From positions 109,485-173,484 of the forward strand of contig PUQB01000399.1 in assembly GCA_003024785.1 (NCBI GenBank): a stretch of DNA of 64,000 nucleotides, written 5' to 3'. Under the pieces are notes generated by a model, which was not told where the DNA came from, did no database searches, and saw only the letters and a program-made list of their open reading frames with translations. Every line of letters begins with the position of its first letter. Position 1 is the stretch's first letter. Both the position numbers and the translations under genes were made by a program. Below are positions 51,801 through 63,500 of the stretch, piece after piece. This DNA is from Selaginella tamariscina (Eukaryota; Streptophyta; Lycopodiopsida; Selaginellales; Selaginellaceae).

Positions 51801-52416
51801 GGCACATCACATGTCAAAAGGTAGAACTTTGATGCATATATTGAGGCTAGACGATTACATTGTTGAAGTAAGCGAATCTTATTAATTGTTGTTAGGACAC
51901 TATCAATGTCGCCAAAACAGTGCTTAAACTCTAAAATTAACAATTTAAAGTTGTCTAATAGCGGTGAATCTCTCTTGAACAAAGGTGCAAACCAGGTTTG
52001 AGCATACCAGTGAGTAATAGTCCAGTTAAACCCACCTTCAAGTGATCACCCATATAACAACTAGGGTTCATCCAAATGACTAGGCAAACTTGGTTCATGA
52101 ACCCACGAAATTGGGACCTTATGCCATGTAATAGCTGGATCTGTCTTGTGAATTTATCACTTGCTAAACTAGCTTTTGCCCTTAATGATTCTGCCATTCC
52201 TTAATCCTAGCAAGCTCAGTTTTTTTGTCATCACTCATTGATTTTGCTTGTCAATCGCTAGTTTTCTTGCTGCAACTCTGAAAACATGTGCGCATAATCA
52301 TGTTGTATGATTTTTACCATTATTCTAGTGTGACTGAAATGTGATTAACATGAAAGGATTCCAGTTGAATTTGCATGGCTGAAGCCAGTAATAAAATATG
52401 AGTGGAATCATTATAG

Positions 52417-52770
52417 CAAAGAAGAAAAAAGAAAAAGAAAAATACTAATTACTTAATTAAAAAGATCGATTAACAATTAGTGTTGAACCAGAATGTTAAA
52501 ACCCTAACCCTAGTCTTCTTTATATACTAAGACATGGTGTCTCTAGACCACCAATATTAATTTGAATATGGACCTTAGTTTTTGATCTAAATTTGGACCT
52601 TTGATTTTAGATTAAATCTGAACCATCAGTTTCTTATCCTAGAATATTCTAAAGGAATATTTCAGTGTTGACATATACTAGCATCATTAACTTAGAATAT
52701 TTTTAAAAAATATTCAAACATTGGCATATAGCATCAGCGTCAACTTGGTATATTTTGGTGGTTCATGATA
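52417..52770 (-). repeat. Chromovirus LTR, right copy
   Basis: Pairs with 45676-46008. Read on the minus strand this is the 5' LTR of the element. A clear primer-binding site next to it was not recognised. Confidence 0.72.
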
Positions 52771-54330
52771 GTTATATGCAATTCAATAATAAATTATATT
52801 TTATATTAAACTAAGGGGAGTTTTATGGTTAGTAAATAAGCAATTATTGAGTAATAGGAAGGAAGAATATTTTGGTTCATCAAAATATAAATATTTTATT
52901 TTCAGATTACATATTAATGTTTAACATAATATATTATTACATAATTTCACTATGGGTGGTGTGAAAAAGAGGCAAGAAAGGAGAGATGCATTATAAAAAT
53001 ATAATATACATATGTGTAAGAGAAAGACAAGAGAGAAAAGATGTATCATATAATATATATACATGTCTACATTCCATATACGTCCACTATAGGAGATAGT
53101 GAAAAACAAGAGAGAATGCATATACATAACTAAAAGAATATACATAATGTTTATATATATATTTGTGTGTGTATTATATTGTATCTATATGTATTAATAA
53201 ATAACTAAATATATTATCAATTAACCCACATCCACAAAATTTAAAAGCATTAACTAAGTTATGATTAGGGTTTTGGCTAGGGTTTTGAGCACAGTCTATG
53301 GGTAGGGCAGATGTGCTTTCGGCATGGGCTTCGGTGACATCAACTCGACAAAGGTACACATGTTGTCTTTCTAGTCTTTCACATGTGTGTGTGTTAGATC
53401 TTATATATTGCTTCAAATGATGTGTATATTCCCAATTTTTGGAATGTGTGAGGAGGATCTACACACAAACAAGTGTGGCATTTTCTTACGATTTCTCTGC
53501 TAAGTACACTGGGGAAGGTTGTGGGTCTTCAAGGGATCCTTAAGTAGCTCTCCACATATCCCAACATGTCTTTTCTGTTTAATTCCACACAACACAATAC
53601 ACACATATTATATGTTTTTGTGTGTGTATATGTGTGTGTGTGTGTGTGGTGCCCATATTGTTTCTTGTTTGCTGCATTTTTACATTGGTGTGCATATATT
53701 CATTCTCTATATATCTATGAAGCCATCCGTCTTTTGTGTTATCAATTTGTGTCTACGAATCAAACTTGCGGACTCGTTGTTTATTTAAATTGACCAACAA
53801 ATTTTAAGTAATTGGCATTCATGACGAACATTATATTCTTATATTTATTAAAATGTAAAGAAGGTTTAAGGGCTGGTTAATTATAATTAAATACAAGTGA
53901 AAAACTATATAGAGAATTAATCTAAGTGATTAAAATGTTAATAGCACCATATATTATAAACCTTATGATTTGCATTAATAAACATTAAAGCTTTCTAAAT
54001 TAATCTTTAAGCATCTTTGTAACCTTAGCATGTGTCAAACTTACTTGATGAATTGATTGTCTTTGTCTTCGTACTATGACAAACTAATATGCACACAACT
54101 TATGAAATCAAGGCCATAACATATCAAGTTTATTATGTTTGAATATATATTAAAACCCACGTTCACAGTTGGACAAGGGCAAACAATGCTCACATGAGTC
54201 ATGATGCATCCCTTGCTAAACTTATTAAATACACAAAATAAAGATGCTTGCATGCCATATAACACTTGTTTCTAGTTTCTCTTTTATAAAATCTTATCAA
54301 TTGCACTTTTGGTATTTGTCCAATATTGAT
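52771..54330. other. AT-rich DNA, no supported gene
   Basis: Mostly low-complexity sequence. A GC-richer patch at 53265-53380 looks like a plant 5' leader (repeated TAGGGTTTTG) followed by a short frame from ATG 53299 (MGRADVLSAWASVTSTRQ) to a GTAC donor-like site. No following exon could be found, so no gene is called. Confidence 0.4.
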
Positions 54331-56130
54331 GGTGTAAAAACAACCCTCAGTAGTGGCAAACTACCTTTATAAATCCAAGATATGCAGCTCACCTTTTGTT
54401 ATATTTCAACATTATCATCATTTCTCTTACCTCTACAATTCATTGTCTATTAGACATTAAACCTATAAGGCACTTGCTTGCCATTGTGTTGTGGACGTGT
54501 GTTCAGGTCCACTAGAGTTTCTTGTGTATGTAGATATGGAACATCTCAAACACCCATGTGAAAACCCACTGATTAGCCCCATTTGTTCCTCCCCTGTAAG
54601 ACCTAGTCCTTCATTCACAGGCCACACAACCAAAAAATATGTTGGTTTGGTCATAATATCAACAACTCTACGAGCATGTCCAACATCTAAACCATAGAAG
54701 TAAATCCAAACCTATTTTTATGGCTGCCACATTCCCATAGAAGCTTGAATAGGTGATGAACAAACTACCTAGGCTGGTCTAACATAAGCTTTTCATGCTC
54801 CATAACTTACATCTTGCATTAGTTCTAGAACCAGGTCTTTAAATAGCTCAATGTTTTGTTGCACTTTTTGCCCTTAACTAAGGTGGGTGGCTTCATTGGT
54901 GGAACATGCCCATTCTCTTTTTGGTTATGTTGGTGGATCACCTCCATCTTCTTGGCATTGACTGGCATCATTAGTCAAGTCAATTGTTCCTATAGAGAAC
55001 CATCTACATCTTGGTGTTGTTCGAAGATTAAACTTTAGTCTCTAAGCACTATTCTCAACATACTACATTGAACTCACAACATCTTTTAAAACGTATCATT
55101 CTATCATCTCCAAGACGGGCTTCTTCATTGATGTGCTAGTAACAACCTCCCACACACCTACAATCATCATTCCCGAACTTGGTGAAAATCTTCTAGACAT
55201 TCTTTCCTCAATTGTTCAATGGTCCGCCATGTCCCAATGTACCTCCCCTCCTAAAGTGCACAACATATCAACAAAACAAGCATTATATAGTTTAAGTGGC
55301 CCACAATCAGCCTCCGAGGCCAACCAACTCCAATGTTTACTTTTTAAAAGGTAGTTGTTGATGCATAAGCGACATCCCAAGAATAAGATTCTATCTTAAT
55401 CCAAAAAAAAAAAAGATTAGGTTTTTTTTTGGTTGGGGTTCCCAACAAAAAAAATATTTGATATGTGAAATATCCCCACTAATGAATTCTAACATACCAC
55501 CATCCTAGCCAACATTGAGTTATGGTAAATTCATGGTGTTTACATGATTTTTCTCCCTCCACAACAGACAAATTTCATTACATCATACTTCAACTTTCTC
55601 CTTAATTGGAGCCAAAAGACCCTTGCAGATCATCTTATGTTAAATCTGAAAATCTGGTTAGATATACAATTGAGTGTGCTAATTAAGGTTTTGACTCCAA
55701 TAGAAGACACACATCCTCTCTCGACCTTCTATCTGAGATGTTTGGTTACCATTGTACACTATTTTATTGTTGTCTAGTTTGTGTTGACTACATCTGCTGA
55801 GAATCCTCTAGTATATTCGACCACACCTTGTTAAGTGAGTTCTAAAACACCACTTGTGCAACATGATCTTGCACTTTAAATTCACCAATAATGATGATTA
55901 AGTTACATCTTAAACTGTTACAAATTTTACAAAATGCATAAATAGTATAGAAATACTTAAGATCATAAACATGTGTTGCCATGGTAACCCATTCCTTCAT
56001 GCAGTGGACATGGTCAAAATGAACCTAACAATTTGCAAGATCAGCATCCCCTAACATATCCATCCCCATAATGAGATCGATCCTAAATCCAGTCCCTTCG
56101 TGAACATTTTGAATATGTAACACCGTTGTT
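54331..56130 (-). pseudogene. Degenerate coding-like remnant, family uncertain
   Basis: Minus-strand fragments around 56100-55700 read as protein-like sequence (GFRIDLIMGMDMLGDADLA, CMKEWVTMATHVYD) but are heavily broken. HCMKEW...HVYD resembles repeated plant transposase-like families that I only partly remember. I cannot assign a family or an end. It may be an old DNA transposon or retroelement. Confidence 0.3.
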
Positions 56131-56158
56131 TGACACTGTTGAGTTGATCATTATTTTG

Positions 56159-56182
56159 AAACCCTAAACCCTAAACCCTAAA
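56159..56182 (+). repeat. Interstitial telomere-type repeat (CCCTAAA)x3
   Basis: Three exact CCCTAAA units preceded by AAA, the plant telomere repeat. Too short to mark a chromosome end. Confidence 0.9.
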
Positions 56183-58240
56183 TATGTTTGTATTCATAAG
56201 GGCATCTAGACTTCAAATCCAAATAGACTAAATACTTGATCTTCTAGAGTCTTCTACCCAATGTTTAATCCTAAAAGAAATGATGAGTATTAATAATCAT
56301 AAAAAGAAATGGGATAATACCTTCGTGTTGTAGCAAGTTAAAGTGAATATATTAATTCACTGAACTGATTATCATCTAGCCATCACATGTTCCTTATAAA
56401 TCATCTTTTAAATATACCTGGGGGTGGTGAACATACTCTTTGTTGCAATATTCATAACTAAACCTTCATCTTTCTAAGAGACTTCCTGTCCTTGATCCAA
56501 AGGATGATTGTGTAAACCAATGTGAACAACTACTCTGCATAACATCAGTTGATTTGAAATATTTCTTTGTTGAACATGACTTCAAGAAAATGGGAACAAT
56601 CAACACTTAGTACCATTAATCAATTATTCAACAAATGGAGATTTCCTTGCTGCTCCATTGAGTTTTGTGTCATTAACTCCTTTATTTGTGTTGCATATGA
56701 GATCGTTACATTGCAAATGTCCAACACACTTTGTTAACGAGCATGTGCCAATGAATTGTTGTTCGCAACTAACACCAATTGTGAACATCTAGTCAAGTCT
56801 CTATTCCCTAGTGATAGCCACTATGCTCTTGTAGGGTGGTAGAATAAAACACTGGAAAATGTAAACCTCTAGTTTTTGTCATTTTTAGGGAAAAACATCT
56901 TTAGAAAACAAACCCTTGTTTTTGTAAAAAATAATTAACATATTAGGGGTCGAACATTGGTTGTTTTCTTATCTTGTAGTTATATAATTAATATACCTTG
57001 TAATATTATTTTGTTTTTACCCTTGTTTATATAGTAATAATTTCTATTTGTTTTATATTTAATTTATTTTATTTAATTTTAGGTTTGTTTATTGCTTTTA
57101 ATTGTGATTATTTATACTTAATAAAAAACTCTTTAGCTTTCATTATTTAAATTAAAAACAATAAACATTAAATCTCTTTATTTTTCACTTCTCTCTTTCT
57201 TTTAAGCTTTTTCAAACTTTCCCATTTATCTTTCTAATCCTTACAATAACTATATGAGTATGTATATATTATATGTAATATTTTATATAATATTACATAT
57301 ATATATATAGCAAGGAACAATAATCCCTGCAATATATATGAGAATGTATATATTACATGTAATATTTATATAATATTCTATAAATAAGTAGTAAAGAACA
57401 ATAACTGTATAATGTATGTATAAACTAAGAATTTCATAAATATCTATTACATCTATTATAATTTAAATATGTGAGTCTTTACATCTTATAGACATTTATA
57501 TATGTGTGTAGAGAGGGACAAAGAGATGAATTTATGCATGCACACATGCTTATATATATATATATATATACATACATACATACACACACGTGTTTATCTT
57601 CAACACATGCTCATGTCCATGTACATAGTCATAAATCCCCAATTAAAATATTAAATCACTAAACCACATTATAAAACTTAAAGACATAAAAACAACAAGG
57701 GCACCTCATATACACATCCACGGGCAAACACATATCCCCATTTAATTCTCTATATATGTGTGTGTGCCTATGGATGCTTAATTTCATATATATGTATTTT
57801 TATTGGCTTGATGATATACATCTCTCTCTATATGTGTGTGTTTGTATGCATGTAAAGAGAGATGAATATATGTATGCACACATGCTTATATACACACACA
57901 TGTTTACCTTCAACACATACTTATGTCTACACAAGTAGTCCAAATCCCCACACTATAGAACTCATTCAATACACAAACAACACCTCGTATACATACACAC
58001 ACATGCATAGATATATGAAATTAAATAGGAAAAAAACTTATTGAGATACTTGGAAAATGAATTAAGCTTGAATTCATAAACTTAAGAATTATAAAGATTT
58101 TTTTATTCTCAAACTTCATAGACCTGTCATCCCAAGTCGCCGTGAAATCTACAAAGAATCGATGGACAAATACAAGCTTAGAGGGACTTGCAGACTTGTC
58201 ATACATGGCGGCTCACAACCCTAGCCAAGAACGAAGCTAT
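56183..58240. other. AT-rich DNA with diverged direct repeats
   Basis: No gene found. Two diverged copies of an AT-rich unit occur at about 57245-57420, each with a TATATAATATT core followed by an ACAATAA-containing stretch. A longer direct repeat occurs at about 57500-57640 and 57832-57955 (ATGCACACATGCTTATA...CTTCAACACATRCTYATGTC). Confidence 0.6.
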
Positions 58241-58264
58241 AGAGCTCCTTAGTGCACTCCAGAG

Positions 58265-58510
58265 TGGTCCGAAGGGCAGCTGACGTGGCTGGATGACATG
58301 GCAATGAGGTAACTATCCAATAGACAATGACGTGGTTAGTGAGGTGGAGGATGACGTGGAGGGTGACATGGAGATGAGTGGAGGGTGACGTGGCACTGAG
58401 GTGGCACTTTGTATATAAGAATTTTTGCTAAAGTCTTAGAGATAGGACATGGACATAGAGACAAAACGAGGAAGAGTGTGGTTGTATATGCCCCTTGAAT
58501 AAACACATAA
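58265..58510 (+). promoter_or_regulatory. ACGT-motif cluster, TATA box and AATAAA signal
   Basis: TGACGTGG occurs four times (near 58282, 58329, 58354 and 58386) with two TGACATGG variants between, then a TATA box (GTATATAAG, 58411-58419) and GAATAAAC near 58497. The close TATA-to-AATAAA spacing is like the U3-R part of an LTR. ACGT cores with flanking TG are bZIP binding sites (G-box/ABRE/as-1 type). Confidence 0.5.
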
Positions 58511-58630
58511 ACTTCCTTCACAAGACTTATAAGTGGCTGAGATTTAGCTTGTGGTTATGAGTTCAAATCCCATAATTGGTAATATACTTCTGCATAGGTT
58601 TGAAACACATAGTGGATTTACACACACATG

Positions 58631-58661
<31 letters not shown>

Positions 58662-58668
58662 TTGTGTA

Positions 58669-59368
58669 AAACTACATATATATCATATTTATACCCTTAA
58701 AAAATTTTAAATTACATATATACCCTTGTGAAAATTTGAAATTTACATTTATAACCTTAAAAAACTTCAATTCTTATATTTTAATTTTTAATAATAATAC
58801 TTAATAAAAATTAGGTATTTAACTTATAACATATTTAGAATAAAATAAAATAAAGTTTATTAATTGTTAAATGTTAAAAATGTCATAATAGCAAATGTTA
58901 AGAAATAACATATTTAAAAAATTAATATTATATTGCATTATATGTTTAACTGATTGCATTTTGAAACTAAATATAATAAAATATAAATTAATCATAAAGT
59001 TTTTTTTGAATTTTTTAAAAACTATATATTTTAATATATTTAGTTTATATTTAAACTAATTTTTAAAAAATTTATATTAGTATAAAAAAATTAGTTAATA
59101 TATATAGTTTATTAATTTATGTAATTTTCCCTAAAAAATCTAACATTTGCTATTATGACATTTTAAACATTTAACAATTAAAAAACTTTATTTTTTTATT
59201 TTAAATATTTTATAAGTTAAATACATATTTTTATTAGGTATTATTATTTTAAAATGAAAATATAAGGATTGCAATTTTTTAAAAGTATATATGTAAATTT
59301 AAAATCTCTAAAGGTATATATACAGTATGTAAATATAATATGTTTTAAGGGTAATATATAATTTCTCC
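58669..59368. mobile_element. Foldback/MITE-like element with 230-bp inverted arms
   Basis: Left arm 58669-58900 and right arm 59141-59368 are reverse complements with moderate divergence. Shared blocks include ATACCCTTAAAA, CTTATATTTT, TATTTAACTTATAA and TGTCATAATAGCAAATGTTA. The 240-base centre is AT-rich and non-coding. The terminal bases and target duplication are not resolved. Long arms with a small centre suggest a non-autonomous DNA transposon. Confidence 0.75.
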
Positions 59369-60029
59369 TTATATTTTATAATGCGCTCATTACCTCTCCC
59401 ATTTCAATCAATCGCGGAATTTATAGTCTCTCTCTCACACACACATACCACATAGGTTAAACATTATGTAATTCAAAATGAAATATCTTTTATTAAGCCA
59501 TAAATCAAGTTTGCACGGAGGATGTATGTGTGTGTGTGTATAATATAATATACAGGTGTGCGTTCCTGATATAATCCAAAACTAAAATATATTTATTCTA
59601 ATATATTAAACTAAATAATTATTTTCTTTATATCCTTATTTACAAAGTTTTACAAAGTAGAAAACTATCTCTAGTTTAATTATAGAGTATAACTCACTAT
59701 CAAACTACATATGAAATGGTGAAATAAAAACATAATCTAAATGAGAAAGTAAATAAAATGTTTTATCATTGTGTTTTAATGAATTATAGCATAATTTTAT
59801 ACATGTTATGAACCCAAAAACCAACCCTTGTTCTTGCACCCTTAGTACTTCCCCTAGTATGTTAGTCAAAAAATTTCTACCCTAATATTTATAAAATTAG
59901 GCATAGTTTTTTTGCCTTGTTTATTTTGCATTTTTTGGTGAAACACATGTTACCATTGTAAGTGATTGGTAAGTACTTGATGTTGTGAACAAGAAACTCA
60001 GAGATGTTGATTCTAAGTTGTGAACATTG
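59369..60029. other. AT-rich intergenic DNA
   Basis: No gene or repeat terminus seen, apart from short CA/GT runs near 59433 and 59524. The right edge abuts an antisense integrase fragment of family A. Confidence 0.6.
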
Positions 60030-60560
60030 GTTGAAGGTGGTTTGACCACCATCAAATGACTAGTTGATGCAAACAAGCGGCCGTCCAAAGGGAGGCCAAA
60101 TGGTCAAGTGGGTGATGAACAACGAGTCTTGATCGATAGCAATGATTGTCATGCAGCACTAACAGCATGCTAGATCTGATCATTTGGATCAACCACCAAG
60201 GTATTGAGACAACACGCATGAGGGAGGTGCATTAAGGAAGTAGGACAAGACTTAGCCATAGGGCGGCAGGGTGGGGAAGTGCCACTGGGCCTACAACTTA
60301 GTACCAACCAACCCACTATTTAAGCAGGAAGGTCAATAGTGGGTCAGGGTCCTTCTAATCCATCTTTTTATGTGTATTTTGTTTCAGCCACCTCTGGGAA
60401 AGGGGCCACCTTGTACTTCTAAGGCAATATATATATAATTCTTCTATTTATTGCTACCCACCTTCCTAGATCTCCCTCCTCTCCTCTTCTTGCTCCCTCA
60501 CCAAAGGAAGCACTAGCACTATTAGGAGGGGAGCTGCAGTCCATTGATACACAGACCCTC
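60030..60560 (+). repeat. LTR-like block, family A copy 3
   Basis: Contains GGATCAACCACCAAGGTATT near 60185, CAACCCACTATTTAAGC with a TATA variant near 60309 and GGGGCCACCTTGTACTTC near 60402. Its first 60 bases are antisense integrase sequence, as in copy 2. Confidence 0.65.
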
Positions 60561-63500
60561 GTGGCCTTTACATTGATGGCTTATGGAAGGTCGAAGAACT
60601 CGTCCAGGCGCAATTGTCTCTTGACCCGCCAAACATCGGGTCAGCCGATCAACTCTTTGAACCTGGAATACCTGGGTGACACGAGATCCGATGTCCTCTC
60701 CTGGCCCTTGATGGACACGCGAATCTCTTGGATCACCACTGGCCTGTTCCTCTCCGTCCAATCTTGTCATAGTAGTTGAAGTATTGCACTGTACATCTCC
60801 TTCCAAGGTGTTGCCGATGTGGTAGTCCTCATGACGTCCTCTGAGGTGACTGGCACAACTATCCCTATGCCCAGATACGCAATGATGGCACCACCAAACC
60901 ATCATTGCCTTTGTAGTACGTGCCTCACACATGTAGTCCATCCTCATGGACCATGTGACCCTATGAGCTCACACATGTGTTTGGAGGTCTTTCTCTCAGC
61001 CGCACTGTCCTTCCTACTATGCTTCCTTGGGAGTTCCCTGTCATGATGGCCTTGGGTGCCTCAAATTGAGCTCCATCTAGGTGGATGTTTGGCCCAATGC
61101 AGCTATTATCAGCTGTTTGTCGTAGTGCTTGTTCGTCATTGCCACTCCTTGTGACCCTGATGATGTCTGGTGGAGCCCACCCTAGTCCTAGCTGTAGGGC
61201 CTTTCCGGTTGGTCCCTCCCCACCAAGGCCTTCCACCATCAGTCTGCGCATCCCACACCTGAGACTTCGCACCCTACTTTTATTAGGGAATGTCCCCGCC
61301 GGGGCTCTTCCCTCCTCCACTTCCATAGCTAATATCCAATCAACTGTGGTTGTGGGTATTCTCGGTTGAGGGGGGCATATATGGGTCTGTCGATCCAATC
61401 CACTACCTGGCTTGGATCGGCTCTACTTAGGTGGCGCTACTATCTAGTTGGGGTGCATCCAAGTGGCTCCTCCGGAATTACGATGGTGGTTGGTGAATAG
61501 GTCCTTATGCTCCCGCACAGTGTCTATATTGCTACGGGCTTCGGGTGCTCCCCTTGCGATCCTTGATTCACCCGTGCAGTGCCTTTTTTGGTGAGGGTCC
61601 TCTCGCCTTACGTGACCCAATCGCCACTTCGCCGTCATCCAATCCTCCGCACCTACCTGGCACATAGCATTCTAGCGCTCTGAATCTTTGCGTGGGTGCA
61701 TGGACTTGGCTTGCAAACACGGACCTCAGTCCCTCCTGGTGTGTAATCTTATTAGCTGGTGCTCCCAGTCATGTTGTAGCTTTGCGCCCCTGAGCTAGGG
61801 TCAACCAAAAAGCAAGTTGAATCCCCCTCTGGTGTGCATGTCAAGGATAACGACGTTTATCCAAAATTTGATAACTTGGATCTCAACTTCTACTGCCCTT
61901 AGGATGCCCCTGAGTGTTACCTCAGCTTGATTTGCCATGCGTACCTAAAAGGAGTAGGCTCCGGGGTTGGCACACTCAGCTCATAGTGGAGTTTCGTCGA
62001 CATGATGTTCACTACTGACCCTTCATTTATAATTAGCTCGCTAATTGTGTGGCTGCCATACAAACCGGAATGGTTGGGACGTCATTCACGAAGTCCACTA
62101 TGGTTTGTAGTGCCTCTTGGTCGAGCCTAGCTGATGCTTGTGGCTGAGCCCCGCATAGCATAACTGAAATAAGTGGCGGTCTCTCATATGCTGAAGGCGA
62201 GACGTTCTCTGTACCCCTCAATTCTTGGCTCTAGTTGAGCTTCGCCAGTTCTGGGGCGGTCGGCATGTCAGTTTGCTTCCTTACCCACTACTTTAACACT
62301 GAGGGTTTTGCTGCCCATCCTTTCTTATAGTGCCTTCCTACTCCCCTAGTTCTACGCATGGGCATCGACTTGTTTCATCCACTAGGGGGGCCTGTGGTGT
62401 TGTGTTCATCCTGTCGTCTGGTTCTGGTAGTACTACTGTTACTTGATTTGCCTACGGTGTGGGAATTAGTGTCGGGCTAGTGGGGATTTGCCCATTTTCC
62501 ACCCTTGCGGTGTCGAGCACTTGCACTTCTAATATGGGTTTGATTAATGATACCTAGGAGCACCAGTAGAGTGGGTGCGGACCGCCACATAGCACGCACA
62601 TCATCTCCCTGCGTTTCAGCCGCCTCTCCATGTAGTCGTACCTAGGTTGATAAGGCTACCGCTCCTGGGAACAAGACCTATGACCCCAATCTCCTGATCA
62701 TGACCTCCTACGAGGCTGGTTGTTCCCGTTCGTTCTACGCCCATAGCTATCTACATCCCCTTTGCCTTTTGTTCTACCATCAATGTGGTTGCCTGCGATA
62801 GCCTATTGCTCAAAAGTTCGAACGATAATCGTATTAAAAATGAGAAAACAAATATATAAGAATATTTGTATGCTAAACTGTATACTGTCTCCAAGATACC
62901 CAAGAATATTCAAAGAATATCCCATATACCTTGGAGTCATGGACTTGAAAGCTCAAGCTCGCAGATACCCAGTTTTGTCATGCTTCAGACCTTTACCAAT
63001 CTCTCGGGATACTGTTGCATGCCGGTCCACGAACCAGTCCACATTGCTCAGAAGTTCGACCAATCAATAGCAATTGTCCATGTTGTGGGACCGGCAAAGG
63101 TTACATACCCGACAGTACTTGTCCCCGAGTGCGATGTATCCCATTTGAGCAAGTGTTGCTATTAAGTCTTCCTTCCATGCTACCCTCGATGGTTTCCCCT
63201 CTCTATAGCTGTATGTGCACTTTGGCTCCCGACCATCTCTCCTTTCTGGTAGATTTTGGGACATCTGAGAGATTTTCCTCGTCCATGGTGGTGTTGTTTG
63301 CCCCTTCAACATCTGATTTGTCATGTGTCTTCCTCTCCTATGTCTCTCAGCTTCCCGCTTCTTTGCCTTCTTAGCGTACTGGAGTAACTTGTCAAACGTC
63401 CGATCATCATTTAGCTCGATCCACTTGTAGATCTCCGGCTGCATTCCCTTTCGGTACCACATTTTTTGGTCAGATCGACTAGGGCATTCCTTAGCCGAGC

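Larger units (their letters stand above)
45676..52770 (-). mobile_element. Ty3/Gypsy chromovirus, broken, with nested solo LTR
   Basis: Minus-strand order from right to left: right LTR (52770-52417), gag (about 52200-51400), protease region (about 51000-50800), RT (about 50460-49760, MYLDDILIYSK-type motif near 50110), RNase H (about 49690-49430, HSHKFFALKINYKVHDKELL), integrase (from about 48970 to 46480, with YWWPQLQRYVANFIHTCDVC), chromodomain (about 46280-46050, LEYEIHVILDFKLLYGKLYYLVDWA) and left LTR. The chromodomain identifies the chromovirus branch, whose members target heterochromatin. Many breaks are spread through the coding parts; LTR divergence suggests considerable age. Confidence 0.85.

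Noticed and set aside
53299-53352. Short possible first exon MGRADVLSAW
   Set aside because: It has a leader-like context but no second exon, so it is not listed as a gene.
61085-61369. Plus-strand Pro/Ser-rich frame
   Set aside because: It is antisense of the family A element in a GC-rich stretch, with no domain.
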